Notes under the pieces: generated by a model
What the model was told of the DNA's origin: nothing
Seen by the model: only the letters and a program-made list of their open reading frames with translations
Databases searched by the model: none
Shown here: positions 43,425 through 52,127 of the stretch, piece after piece
Position numbering within the stretch: the stretch's first letter is position 1
Layout of the letters: each line of letters begins with the position of its first letter
Translations under genes and position numbers: made by a program
Origin: Alphaproteobacteria bacterium
GTDB lineage: Bacteria; Pseudomonadota; Alphaproteobacteria; UBA2136; UBA6156
Direction of reading: 5' to 3'
DNA: 64,000 nucleotides
NCBI GenBank assembly: GCA_027485835.1
Contig: JAIXQG010000001.1
Span: forward strand, 133,902-197,901

Positions 43425-43919
43425 ATGGGTATGAACCTTTATTCGTATTTGATGGTAGCGGCCGCAGCTTTGATTCCTGTGACATTTGCCTATTCTCAGG
43501 AGCGTACGGCGAGTGGCAATTTGCAAATGGAGACGAGTTGGAACGCGTTGAGGTTATTAGCAGATGGGGCTAATAAAAATGCTCGCTCTGCTCAGATTTT
43601 GGCAAATGCCATACGTGATTGCGGGATTAAGGGTATGTTTTATTCTCCCGGCGTTAGCGGTGTGGATGCGGGTAATTGCAAGGCGCCGCCGACTCCATCT
43701 CCCGGATTTTCGCGTGTGACGTATTACGGTAGCTCGGCCTACAGCCCTAACACCATTGTAACCAGCGGTTGGCATACGTTGTGTGTGTTTGCGTTTAACC
43801 ACAATGACAGCAACTTTTGGCTTTCGGTTATTGCCGGGCCAAACTCCGAAGGTAAGAGCCGTTGGCAGGCATCGCGCGGGGCGGGTGGCGCTGAGCCGCG
43901 GATTCTGTGCTTAGATTAA
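43425..43919 (+). CDS. Hypothetical secreted protein
   Basis: 164-aa precursor with a signal peptide (YLMVAAAALIPVTFAYS). The mature protein has four cysteines, likely two disulfides, and a beta-rich C-terminal half (SRVTYYGSSAYSPNTIV, then GWHTLCVFAFNH). Family not recognised. The start could be ATG 43425 or 43431; neither has a strong ribosome-binding site. It is followed directly by a terminator. Confidence 0.68.
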   Translation: MGMNLYSYLMVAAAALIPVTFAYSQERTASGNLQMETSWNALRLLADGANKNARSAQILANAIRDCGIKGMFYSPGVSGVDAGNCKAPPTPSPGFSRVTYYGSSAYSPNTIVTSGWHTLCVFAFNHNDSNFWLSVIAGPNSEGKSRWQASRGAGGAEPRILCLD

Positions 43920-43935
43920 GGGATATAAATACAAA

Positions 43936-43957
43936 AAACCCGGCATGTGCCGGGTTT
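43936..43957. terminator. Bidirectional terminator
   Basis: AAACCCGGCA / TGCCGGGTTT stem, with an A-run upstream and T-rich sequence downstream. It lies between the convergent genes ending at 43919 and 43980. Confidence 0.88.
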
Positions 43958-43979
43958 CGTTGTCTCGTGTGTCGCTGGC

Positions 43980-44282
43980 TCAGACTTGCTTGGGGAAGCT
44001 GAGTTCGCGGATGTCGTTCAGCCCGAGTGTACTGGGTAACGTGTTCGTGCTGTTGGCGTCCCGGACCGTGTCCGGAACATTCTTGACGAAGATGTCGTCG
44101 TAGCCGGTAATTCGGCGTTCGAAATCTGCCATCGTCAGGCTAGGTAGATGCGTTGTGGTGCCCAATTCGGACACCTCGGGTGCTTTCGGTTGATTGGCGA
44201 TATGGTAAACAATCGCCGCTGTTCCGATTGCGAGGAAGAAATACAGCGTTGCCGCTGCAGGATCGATGGAAGAAAGCCGCAT
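43980..44282 (-). CDS. Hypothetical single-span membrane protein (GTARG-box group)
   Basis: 100 aa with an N-terminal signal-anchor (AAATLYFFLAIGTAAIVYHI) and a polar periplasmic or cytoplasmic part without cysteine. No family recognised. A perfect GTAAG-N6-GTAAG element (44355-44370) lies 73 bp upstream of its start, shared with the neighbouring 101-aa membrane protein. A GGGGAG ribosome-binding site precedes the ATG. Confidence 0.65.
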   Translation of the reverse strand: MRLSSIDPAAATLYFFLAIGTAAIVYHIANQPKAPEVSELGTTTHLPSLTMADFERRITGYDDIFVKNVPDTVRDANSTNTLPSTLGLNDIRELSFPKQV

Positions 44283-44354
44283 TTTAAGATCTCCCCGTGG
44301 ATCTGTAGTGAAATTTAATAGGTACGCCGTTATGCATTTTACTCGTTAGAAGAA

Positions 44355-44370
44355 GTAAGCTTATGGTAAG
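44355..44370 (-). promoter_or_regulatory. GTARG-N6-GTAAG element (copy 2)
   Basis: GTAAG-CTTATG-GTAAG, 73 bp before the start of the 100-aa membrane protein. Flanks also match copy 3 (GAAGTAAG upstream). Confidence 0.5.
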
Positions 44371-44432
44371 AAAATAGGAAAAGCAAGGGGGTGAGCCTTG
44401 CTTTTCATTGAATTCCCCTAAACGAGACGCGC

Positions 44433-44738
44433 TTAGGGGGTTGCGACCAAGGTGTTGGTGGCGACTTGGGGCGAAGCTTCGGTGCAGCTGTTCAGCACCA
44501 GTTTTTCGGTCGAAATGCTGACCAGAAGCTGCGGCCGTTTCGGCTTTTCTGCGCGGGGTGCCTCGGCTACTTGCTGAGGCTTGGCGGGAGGGGGGTTGGC
44601 CTTGAGGAAGGCTACCTGCTCTGGCGTCCCGAAAAGGTTACCGGAGGTGCGCGCATGGGCGTAATAGACGAGGGGTGAGAGTGACAGCAGAAAGATAGCG
44701 GGCATGACGAAGTATAGAAGTCTGCGGGCCGATTTCAT
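44433..44738 (-). CDS. Hypothetical single-span membrane protein (GTARG-box group)
   Basis: 101 aa with an N-terminal helix (LLYFVMPAIFLLSLSPLVYY), then a Pro/Ala/Lys-rich segment and a short C-terminal domain with one cysteine (LVLNSCTEAS). Family not recognised. It has the same overall plan and same upstream element (44796-44811) as the 100-aa neighbour but little sequence similarity to it. AAGGGAGG precedes the ATG. Confidence 0.65.
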   Translation of the reverse strand: MKSARRLLYFVMPAIFLLSLSPLVYYAHARTSGNLFGTPEQVAFLKANPPPAKPQQVAEAPRAEKPKRPQLLVSISTEKLVLNSCTEASPQVATNTLVATP

Positions 44739-44795
44739 GGGTGCCTCCCTTAAAGGCTATGAGTAGTAACGACAGGCGGGATGCGACTTGATGAA

Positions 44796-44811
44796 GTAAG
44801 TTTATGGTAAG
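44796..44811 (-). promoter_or_regulatory. GTARG-N6-GTAAG element (copy 3)
   Basis: GTAAG-TTTATG-GTAAG, 58 bp upstream of the start at 44738. The 11-bp period of the direct repeat places both pentamers on the same DNA face. Confidence 0.5.
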
Positions 44812-44828
44812 GTTTAGGCGTGTACAAG

Positions 44829-44852
44829 AAAACCTCCGTTACGGGAGGTTTT
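44829..44852 (-). terminator. Intrinsic terminator of hisS
   Basis: AAAACCTCC / GGAGGTTTT stem with a short loop; the T-run lies on the - strand, 24 bp past the hisS stop. Confidence 0.82.
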
Positions 44853-44875
44853 CGAGTGGATGGGCTGTGACGGAT

Positions 44876-46156
44876 TTATCCGAGCAGGGTTTGCAGGTAC
44901 GGGACGACGCCGGAGGCTTCGACTTCCGCCTGCTGGCGCGTGCTGAAGGTGCGGATGGTGGCTTTTTCGGGAGTATCCGCCACGATGCCGTACTTGATGC
45001 CGCGTTTGTCGGCCGCCATGAAGTGTTGACCGGCGGATTTGTCGCCCAAGCCCAGTTCGCAGGCTAAACCCGCCTTACGGATTTGCTGGCAGAGGGCCGG
45101 AGCGGCGGCGCCGATAACTATAATGCTGGCGGGGGTGGCGGGCATGGTGTTGTAGGGCGGTTGGTCCATCAGCCACGCAGCAAGGCGCGAGACGCCGATG
45201 CTGAGGCCGACGCCGGGGAGGTTGCGGTCGGAGAGGCTGGCGGCGAGGTTATCGTAACGGCCGCCGGAGCAGATGGAGCCGAGCTCCGGCGCCGTGTGGA
45301 GCTTGGTTTCTACCACCGTGCCGGTGTAGTAATCGAGTCCGCGTGCAATGGCGAGATCGGCCACGATATTGCTGGTGCCGCCGGTGAGGTTGTCGAGCGT
45401 GGTAAGCACTTCTTTCAGCTCGTTCAGGCCTTGTTGGGCGAGGTCGTTGAGGCCGGTGAGGTCGCTTAAGTTAGTGGTGCGGGTCTGGTCTATCAGTTTT
45501 TGCACGTTGGCTTGGGGGTTGATTGCGGTGAGGCGCTCGCGGGCGTCTTCGTCGCGGATTTTTTCGAGGTCATCAATTACCTTTATGGCGGCGTAAGTTT
45601 GTTCGCCTTCTTCATACCCCGCGCCTTGTACGAGGCCGGTGAGCAGTTTGCGGTTGTTGACGCGCATAGTGAAGGGCGTGCCTTCCGGCATGATGGCGAC
45701 AAGAGCGTCGTGGGCGGCGGCGATGACTTCGGCGTCGGCGACGATGGGGAGGGTACCGTCACCGACCACGTCGAGGTCGAACTGGTGGAACTGGCGGTAG
45801 CGGCCTTTTTGCGCGCGTTCTCCGCGCCAAACCGGTTGGCACTGGTAGCGGCGGAAGGGGAAGGAGAGGTCGGCAAAGTTTTGCGCGACGTAGCGGGCCA
45901 TGGGCACGGTGAGGTCGAAGCGCAGGGCGATGTCTTTATCGCCGTCGTCGCCTTGCGCGTTGAGGCGACGGAGGGCGTAGACTTCTTTGCTGTCGATACC
46001 TTTAGAGGTAAGAGTGTCGATGCGTTCGACCGCGGCGGTTTCCAGCGGCACGTAGCCGTAGTTCTGGTAAATGCCGGAAATGGTGTGGATGATGGTGTTG
46101 AAGGCCAGTTGCTCGGACGGTAGGTACTCGGGGAAGCCGGAGATGTTGGTTTTCAT
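44876..46156 (-). CDS. hisS: Histidyl-tRNA synthetase
   Basis: 426-aa class II aminoacyl-tRNA synthetase charging tRNA-His. Motif 2 (YQCQPVWRGERAQKGRYRQF), the histidine-specific HisA-type loop (ARGLDYYTGTVVE) and motif 3 (GVGLSIGVSRLAAWL) are present, followed by the anticodon-binding domain. It is the compact alphaproteobacterial version. It is transcribed divergently from the ThyX-like gene. Confidence 0.96.
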   Translation of the reverse strand: MKTNISGFPEYLPSEQLAFNTIIHTISGIYQNYGYVPLETAAVERIDTLTSKGIDSKEVYALRRLNAQGDDGDKDIALRFDLTVPMARYVAQNFADLSFPFRRYQCQPVWRGERAQKGRYRQFHQFDLDVVGDGTLPIVADAEVIAAAHDALVAIMPEGTPFTMRVNNRKLLTGLVQGAGYEEGEQTYAAIKVIDDLEKIRDEDARERLTAINPQANVQKLIDQTRTTNLSDLTGLNDLAQQGLNELKEVLTTLDNLTGGTSNIVADLAIARGLDYYTGTVVETKLHTAPELGSICSGGRYDNLAASLSDRNLPGVGLSIGVSRLAAWLMDQPPYNTMPATPASIIVIGAAAPALCQQIRKAGLACELGLGDKSAGQHFMAADKRGIKYGIVADTPEKATIRTFSTRQQAEVEASGVVPYLQTLLG

Positions 46157-46243
46157 AATGACCTTACTGATTCATTTACAGGCATGTTGATAGGAAAACT
46201 GTTTATCACAGGTTAGTTTGGCCGAGAAGGGGAGACTACACAC

Positions 46244-47665
46244 ATGACCACCACCACGACCGCTGACAAACAGCCGCAGATTTTCGTTTACGATGATATT
46301 CACCCGGAAGACGGCGCGATGCTGCAGGCTTTGTATTCCCGCAGCCCTGATAGCGTGGTGAACCACCTTGAAAAGGTGAAGGCCGCCGGTAGCGGCAAGT
46401 TTATGAGCCAGTATTACGTTGGTTATGGCCACGCCAGTATTGGTGACTGTGGGGTTACGACGATTTTTATCGAGAATTACTCGATGTTGGCGGCCAAGGC
46501 GATTCAGGACAATGCTCTGTATTCTGGGCAGGAAGCCAGCACACGTTATCTGGACTTTGCAGCCCAGCCGTTGTTTGACCCGTACAACCACCCTGCCAGC
46601 ATGGCGGTGCTTGAGGGTTGGATGAAGCTGTACAATGACTCGATGCCCAAAGTGAAAGAGGCTTTGGCGAAGAAACACCCGTTTGATGCCAGCGAGTACA
46701 AGAGTGAGAAGATTTGGCAGAACGCGATTGCCGCGCGGGCGTTTGATATTCTGCGTGGTTTTTTGCCGGTCGGTTGCACTACCCTTTTTAGCTGGACCAC
46801 CAATTTGCGTCAGGCACGTGACCGTTTGATGCAGTTGAAGAACCATCCGCTGCCGGAGATTCGGCAACTGGCGCAGGATTTGTTCAAGACGTTGTACGCG
46901 AAGTACCCGAACAGCTTTACCGGTGAGGAAATGGGTGACAGCGAGCGCTATGCCGCCCGCAGCGCCTACTACGCCGAGCAGGCTGAGCGCGACAACTTTG
47001 TGAGCGTGCAAAACCTGCTGGATGAAGAGCGGATTCTGGAAGAAGACCTGGAAGAGCTTGAGCAAGGCGGCATGGTGATTAACAAGACCGAGCTGGATGT
47101 TGCTGGTTTGCTCGATTTTGAAGCCAATGCGATGAATACGCGGCCGGAGGGCGCGCAGTTGAACCGTCGATTGGGTGCTTATGGTGTTTACCAGTTGAGC
47201 TTCTTGCTGGACTTTGGCAGCTACCGCGACTTGCAGCGTCACCGCAATGGTGTTTGCCAAGTACCGCTGATTGATGGCGGGTTTGGGATTTATCCGTGGT
47301 ATTTGAACCAGTTGAAAGACCTTTTGGGTAAAGACTATGCCAGTTTTGAGGCGGAAGTGAGCCGTTTGCTGGAAGCGATTGATAACCTGCCTGCTGATGT
47401 GAAGGCGACGCCGATGCTGAGTCAGTATTTGTACCCCATGGGTACGGCTGTGTTGTGCCAGTTGGCCTACACTGTGCCGCAAATGGTGTATGTGGCCGAG
47501 CTGCGTAGCCAAAAGACGGTACATGCCAGCTTGCGCCCAATTGCGCAGGCGATGGGGCGGGTGTTGAAGGGAGATTTTCCCGACATGAGCCTTTACATTG
47601 ATCATGATGCCGACAACTGGAGTGCCAAGCGTGGCGAGCAAACCATTGAAGCTAAGGTAGCTTAA
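46244..47665 (+). CDS. Tandem-domain ThyX (FAD-dependent thymidylate synthase) with split signature
   Basis: 473 aa, about twice a normal ThyX. Each half resembles ThyX: half 1 has YGHASIGDCGVTTIFIE ... YSGQEASTRY (93-102) and RGFLPVGCTTLFSWTTNLRQ; half 2 (from about 300) has LSFLLDFGSYRDLQRHRNG (RHR at 332-334) and LYPMGTAVLCQL. The ThyX motif RHRxxSxNExSxR is divided: half 1 keeps the Ser...Arg-Tyr end but has QDN where RHR should be; half 2 keeps RHR but lost the rest. Since ThyX active sites are built from several subunits, the fusion could still be active. It is expected to make dTMP from dUMP with methylene-tetrahydrofolate, NADPH and FAD; no thyA is in the window. Confidence 0.82.
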   Translation: MTTTTTADKQPQIFVYDDIHPEDGAMLQALYSRSPDSVVNHLEKVKAAGSGKFMSQYYVGYGHASIGDCGVTTIFIENYSMLAAKAIQDNALYSGQEASTRYLDFAAQPLFDPYNHPASMAVLEGWMKLYNDSMPKVKEALAKKHPFDASEYKSEKIWQNAIAARAFDILRGFLPVGCTTLFSWTTNLRQARDRLMQLKNHPLPEIRQLAQDLFKTLYAKYPNSFTGEEMGDSERYAARSAYYAEQAERDNFVSVQNLLDEERILEEDLEELEQGGMVINKTELDVAGLLDFEANAMNTRPEGAQLNRRLGAYGVYQLSFLLDFGSYRDLQRHRNGVCQVPLIDGGFGIYPWYLNQLKDLLGKDYASFEAEVSRLLEAIDNLPADVKATPMLSQYLYPMGTAVLCQLAYTVPQMVYVAELRSQKTVHASLRPIAQAMGRVLKGDFPDMSLYIDHDADNWSAKRGEQTIEAKVA

Positions 47666-47666
47666 G

Positions 47667-48284
47667 ATGCTGCGTGTGCTTGCCTTTATGCTGGTGCTGG
47701 TGGGGATTCTGCCTATGGCATGGGGGCAGGCCAAAGAGGTTGCCGACATTGAAACGGTGATTGCCGCGCAGAAGGACAAGGTAGGGGCGATATTGCTGCA
47801 ACAACAGCGCGGCCTTGCCGATGGTTGCGGGAAAATTGCCGTGCTGATGCCGAGTGCCGTGACGGTGTATGAGCCTTTGCAAATGAATGCCGGTAAGCCT
47901 GTGAAGGGTAGCTGGCTGGTGCGTTATGCCGTGGATGTGTGCGGTATGGCGCAGATGCGTAATATTGCGATGGATGTGGTGAATGGCAATGTGGCTCTGG
48001 CCGAGATGGTGCCGGGGGATACGCTGACCGACCGCGCCTTGCAAAAGGATGTGGTAAAGAGTTTTGACATGGCTGCCGAAGTGGCCATGCCGAAGTGCGT
48101 GGGCAACCCCGTGATACGTGAGACACGTGTGCGCGTTTACCCGAAAACACCCAAAGATGCTTGGCAAGAGCTGTGGATTGGGCGTATGTGCGGACGTGAT
48201 GTGGGACAGCTAGTGAAGTTTGTTCCGAACAAGAACGGTACGACGTTTAGTATGAGTTTGCCGAAGTCGGTTACGGCTAAATAA
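47667..48284 (+). CDS. Hypothetical periplasmic protein
   Basis: 205-aa precursor with a signal peptide (LRVLAFMLVLVGILPMAWGQA). The mature part has four cysteines (ADGCGK, DVCGMA, MPKCVG, GRMCGR), suggesting two disulfides, and ends in a basic segment. No family recognised. Its ATG lies one base after the ThyX stop codon, and mrp follows 12 bp downstream, so it is within a ThyX-orphan-mrp-hflK-hflC run. Confidence 0.72.
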   Translation: MLRVLAFMLVLVGILPMAWGQAKEVADIETVIAAQKDKVGAILLQQQRGLADGCGKIAVLMPSAVTVYEPLQMNAGKPVKGSWLVRYAVDVCGMAQMRNIAMDVVNGNVALAEMVPGDTLTDRALQKDVVKSFDMAAEVAMPKCVGNPVIRETRVRVYPKTPKDAWQELWIGRMCGRDVGQLVKFVPNKNGTTFSMSLPKSVTAK

Positions 48285-48296
48285 AGGAATAGATAG

Positions 48297-49115
48297 ATGG
48301 CGAGTGAAATTGCGGGTGTGACGCGTGTGATTGCCGTGGCTAGCGGTAAGGGTGGTGTGGGAAAAAGCACCACGGCGATGAATTTGGCGGTAGCATTGGG
48401 TTTGAAGGGCCTGAATGTGGGTTTGTTGGACGCTGATATTTATGGGCCCAGCCAGCCCCGCATGCTGGGTGTCAAGGATGCCAAGCCGGAGAGCGATGGT
48501 CAGTGGATTGAGCCGGTGATTTCGCAAGGCATCAAGCTGATGAGCATGGGCTTTTTGGTGGATGAAGCGACGCCGACTGTGTGGCGTGGGCCGATGGTGC
48601 AGAGTGCGCTGATGCAGATGTTGCGTCAGGTAAAGTGGGGCACTGAGAAGAAGCCGTTGGATGTGCTGGTGCTGGATATGCCGCCAGGAACCGGTGATAC
48701 GCAGTTAACGATTACGCAGAATGTGGCGCTGGCGGGTGCGGTGATTGTTTCTACTCCGCAAGATATTGCTTTAATCGATGCCCGCAAGGGCTTGGAGATG
48801 TTTAAGAAAGTGAATGTGCCTGTGTTGGGGGTTGTAGAGAACATGAGTGTGTTCTGTTGCCCCAACTGCGGCCATGAGGCGCCGATTTTTGGCGCCCACG
48901 GCGCGCGCGCCATGGCGGATGAGCTGGGCTATGACGTGCTGGCGGAAGTGCCGCTGGACATGCAGGTGCGGGAAATGACCGACAGCGGCCGACCGCTGGT
49001 GATTGCCGCACCGGACAGCAAGGCGGCGGCGGTTTACCGTGCGCTTGCCGACAAGGTTTGGGATAAAATTACGGCGCCGAGCGAAGTTGGTTCGGTTAAG
49101 ATTGTCATAGAGTAA
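48297..49115 (+). CDS. mrp: Mrp/ApbC-type Fe-S carrier ATPase
   Basis: 272-aa P-loop ATPase that carries Fe-S clusters to apoproteins. It has the deviant Walker A (GKGGVGKSTTAMNLA), the switch motif DADIYGPSQPRMLG, DMPPGTGDTQLT and the cluster-binding CxxC in FCCPNCGHEAP. The N-terminal MIP18-like domain found in longer Mrp proteins is absent, so this is the short form. It precedes hflK by about 10 bp. Confidence 0.94.
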   Translation: MASEIAGVTRVIAVASGKGGVGKSTTAMNLAVALGLKGLNVGLLDADIYGPSQPRMLGVKDAKPESDGQWIEPVISQGIKLMSMGFLVDEATPTVWRGPMVQSALMQMLRQVKWGTEKKPLDVLVLDMPPGTGDTQLTITQNVALAGAVIVSTPQDIALIDARKGLEMFKKVNVPVLGVVENMSVFCCPNCGHEAPIFGAHGARAMADELGYDVLAEVPLDMQVREMTDSGRPLVIAAPDSKAAAVYRALADKVWDKITAPSEVGSVKIVIE

Positions 49116-49125
49116 AGGCTTGGTT

Positions 49126-50352
49126 ATGCTTTGCACCATGAAATGGAATAAGATGTTCGCCTGGGATAACGGGCAGGGGCCTTGGGGTAAACCCAAAGCG
49201 GGGAAAACCAGCAGCAGCCCGAAGGCTGAACGCCCGTTTGCGGCGCGGCCGACCGCGCCCGGCGCCCAGCCGGACTTGGAAGACGTGGTCAACCAGATGG
49301 CCGAAAAGCTGCGTGGCTTTTGGCGCGATGGTGGCGGTAATGGTGGTGGCCGTTTTGAAGGCAGCAAATTTGGTGGCAATGGCCCGCTGGGTATTGCACT
49401 GGAATGGTGGGCTGCGGCGGTTGTGCTGATTTGGGTGCTGAGCGGCGTTTATATTGTGGCACCGGAACAGCAGGGTGTTGTGACCCGCTTTGGGGCGTAT
49501 GTGCGGACCGATGAGTCTGGTTTGAATTACCATGCGCCATGGCCGATTGAACGGGTGGTGAAATTGCCGGTGACACGCGAAAACCTGCTGGAAATCGGTT
49601 TCCGGACCGGCGAAGATGGTGAAGGTGTGATGGACATGCAGGCCGAAAGCATGATGCTGGCTGGTGACCAGAACATTGTTGACCTTGATTTTACGGTGAG
49701 CTGGAAGATTTCCAATCCCTCGGCGTTTTTGTTCAATGTGGCTGACCCTTACGGGACTTTGTATGACCTAGCCGAGAGCGTGATGCGCGAAACGGTAGGA
49801 CGCCATACGATTGATGATGCGCTGGAAGGTGCCGGGCGTGAGAAAATCCAGTACGAAGCCCGCGACCACATGCAGCGTGTGAGTGATTATTACGGACTTG
49901 GCATACGGATTGTGCGCATTAACCTGCAGCGTGTGAACGCGCCTGCCGAGGTGATTGACGCTTTCCGTGACGTTCAGGCTGCGAAGGCCGACAAGCAACG
50001 TATGATTAACGAGGCCATGGGCTATGCCAACCAGATTGTGCCGCTGGCACGTGGTGAAGCCGCCCGTATGATTGAGCAGGCCCGTGGTTACAAAGAAGCC
50101 AAGGTTGCCGAAGCGACCGGTGCGGCCCAGCGCTTTGATGTTCAGGTAGGAGCCTACCAGCAGGCACCTGACGTGACACGCGACCGCCTGTACTACGACA
50201 CCATGAAAGACGTGATGAGCAACGTACCGAAGATTATTACTACCAGCCGCAATGCGAATGGTGTGGTGCCCTTCCTGCCGCTCGACCGTTTGAGCAAAAT
50301 GGGTGCTGCGCCTGCCGCAGGGCCTAGTAACTCTCAAGGGGAGGAACGCTAA
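49126..50352 (+). CDS. hflK: HflK, FtsH-protease modulator
   Basis: 408-aa SPFH/prohibitin-family inner-membrane protein that forms a cage with HflC around FtsH. A Gly/Pro-rich N terminus (WDNGQGPWGKPKAG, GGGNGGG) precedes a single helix (WWAAAVVLIWVLSGVYIV) and the band-7 domain (VAPEQQGVVTRFG), then a coiled coil. ATG 49126 has AAAGG at good distance; ATG 49138 (MKWNKMF) is an alternative. Its stop overlaps the hflC start (TAATG). Confidence 0.94.
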   Translation: MLCTMKWNKMFAWDNGQGPWGKPKAGKTSSSPKAERPFAARPTAPGAQPDLEDVVNQMAEKLRGFWRDGGGNGGGRFEGSKFGGNGPLGIALEWWAAAVVLIWVLSGVYIVAPEQQGVVTRFGAYVRTDESGLNYHAPWPIERVVKLPVTRENLLEIGFRTGEDGEGVMDMQAESMMLAGDQNIVDLDFTVSWKISNPSAFLFNVADPYGTLYDLAESVMRETVGRHTIDDALEGAGREKIQYEARDHMQRVSDYYGLGIRIVRINLQRVNAPAEVIDAFRDVQAAKADKQRMINEAMGYANQIVPLARGEAARMIEQARGYKEAKVAEATGAAQRFDVQVGAYQQAPDVTRDRLYYDTMKDVMSNVPKIITTSRNANGVVPFLPLDRLSKMGAAPAAGPSNSQGEER

Positions 50353-51212
50353 TGAACACGCAGCGTATGATTGTTATGGGTGTGGGCGTGCTGGCGTTTG
50401 TGCTGATGCTGTGGAGCTCGGTCTTCATTGTGCGTCAGCAGGAGCAGGCCATGATTGTGGCACTGGGTAAGATTGTCCGGTTGGAAAGCGAGCCCGGCTT
50501 GCACCTGAAGATGCCGTTTTATCATCAGGTTGTGTACTTTGATAAGCGCTTGCTGAATACCGACAGCCCGACGGAAGAAGTGCAGACGTTGGACAAGGAA
50601 CGTGTGCTGGTAGACAGCTTTACCCGCTGGCAAATTGCCGATGCCGGTTTGTTTTACCGCAATGCGCGGACAATACCGATTGCCGTGCAGCGCCTTGAAA
50701 CCCTGATTAACTCGAATATCCGTGAGCAGGTTGCCAAGGTGCCTTTGGTAGACCTTGTGGGTGACAAGCGGAGTGTGGTGATGCAGGAAATCCTGCGTCA
50801 GTCGGTTGAAGAAGCGCAACCGATGGGCATACGGATTGTGGATGTACGTTTGAAACGTGCCGACCTGCCGCAAGCCAACAGTGAAGCGGTGTTCCGCCGC
50901 ATGCGTGCCGAGCGCCAGAAGGAAGCCAACAAAGAACGTGCGGAAGGTGAGGAAGCGGCCCAGAAGATTCGGGCTGAGGCGGAACGTGCACGTACGGTGT
51001 TGCTGGCCGAGGCGAACCGGGACTCGCAGAAGTTGTGGGGTGAAGGTGAGGCGGAAGCTATCCGGATTACCGGTGCGGCGTTTAACAAAGACCCCGGCTT
51101 TTACAAGTTCACGAAAAGCCTGGAAGCTTATAAGGCCAGCCTGACCGGCAGCAACACGCTGATGGTGGTTGACCCGACCAGCGAGTTTCTGGACACGATG
51201 GTGAAGCCGTAA
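50352..51212 (+). CDS. hflC: HflC, FtsH-protease modulator
   Basis: 286-aa band-7 partner of HflK. One N-terminal helix (MIVMGVGVLAFVLMLWSS), an SPFH domain (FIVRQQEQAMIVALGKIV), the family stretch MGIRIVDVRLKRADLP and a charged coiled coil (RRMRAERQKEANKERAEGEE) are all present. Translation is coupled to hflK by the TAATG overlap. Complete. Confidence 0.95.
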   Translation: MNTQRMIVMGVGVLAFVLMLWSSVFIVRQQEQAMIVALGKIVRLESEPGLHLKMPFYHQVVYFDKRLLNTDSPTEEVQTLDKERVLVDSFTRWQIADAGLFYRNARTIPIAVQRLETLINSNIREQVAKVPLVDLVGDKRSVVMQEILRQSVEEAQPMGIRIVDVRLKRADLPQANSEAVFRRMRAERQKEANKERAEGEEAAQKIRAEAERARTVLLAEANRDSQKLWGEGEAEAIRITGAAFNKDPGFYKFTKSLEAYKASLTGSNTLMVVDPTSEFLDTMVKP

Positions 51213-51221
51213 GGACGACAT

Positions 51222-52127
51222 ATGGCGTTATCTGGCGCGTTGGCCGAAGTTCTGGTTATTTTCGGGCCGACGGCCAGTGGGAAGACGGGGGCCTCTATCG
51301 AGGCCGCCAAGCTTTTGGGCGGTGAGGTAATTAATGCTGATAGCCGCCAGATTTACAGCCGGATGCCGATCCTTTCGGCGGCGCCGACCGCGGCGGAGAA
51401 GGGCGATGTGCCGCACCACCTGTTTGAAATGGTCGACCCCGCTGAACGCGTAAGTGCGGGGCGTTGGGCCGAGATGGCTTTGCAGAAGATTGAAGAGGTG
51501 CTGGCACGTGGCAAGCGCCCGATTGTGGTGGGCGGCACGGGGTTGTATTTGCGGACATTGATGGAGGGGATTAGTGAGATTCCACCAGTGCCGGAAGAGA
51601 TGGAGGCGCTTTTTCGGGGACGGCCGGTAGAGGAGCTTTATGAGGAGCTGCTGGCGGTAGACCCGAACCTTGCCGCCAAATTGCATGCGACCGATACCCA
51701 GCGGATTACGCGGGGATTAGTGGTGCACCACCATACCGGTACGCCGCTGAGTGCGTGGCAGGCCGTGCCGGCGAAGGCGCCACCGTATACGTTCCGGCGG
51801 TTGGCGATATCTCCTGAACGAGACGAGCTGTATGCTCGGATTGAGAAGCGTTGGGGCCTGATGGTGGATGCGGGGATGATTGCCGAAGTGGAAGCCTTGA
51901 AGAACGATGGCTACACACTGGCCATGCCCGGGTTGCAGGGGCTGGGGGCGGAAGAGATTTATGATTTTCTGGATGGTGTATTGAGCTGGGAGGAGGCCAG
52001 CCGTAGTGCCGTGCAGGGCACGCGGCATTATGCCAAGCGGCAGGTGACGTGGTTGCGGAATACTTATGGGGCGGAGGAGACGTTTGAGAATGCTGGGGCT
52101 TTGGTGGCGTGGGTGAGGGAGTGTTAA
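51222..52127 (+). CDS. miaA: tRNA dimethylallyltransferase
   Basis: 301-aa enzyme adding a dimethylallyl group to A37 of tRNAs reading UNN codons. The P-loop GPTASGKTG, NADSRQIY and the DMAPP-binding VVGGTGLYLR are intact; the C-terminal tRNA-binding helix KRQVTWLRN is present. AGGACG precedes the ATG at 51222. It follows hflC by 9 bp. The AT-rich orphan starts at the base after its stop codon. Confidence 0.96.
   Translation: MALSGALAEVLVIFGPTASGKTGASIEAAKLLGGEVINADSRQIYSRMPILSAAPTAAEKGDVPHHLFEMVDPAERVSAGRWAEMALQKIEEVLARGKRPIVVGGTGLYLRTLMEGISEIPPVPEEMEALFRGRPVEELYEELLAVDPNLAAKLHATDTQRITRGLVVHHHTGTPLSAWQAVPAKAPPYTFRRLAISPERDELYARIEKRWGLMVDAGMIAEVEALKNDGYTLAMPGLQGLGAEEIYDFLDGVLSWEEASRSAVQGTRHYAKRQVTWLRNTYGAEETFENAGALVAWVREC

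Noticed and set aside
46172-47779. 535-aa - strand ORF antisense to the ThyX-like gene
   Set aside because: Shadow frame; the + strand product shows clear ThyX domains in both halves.
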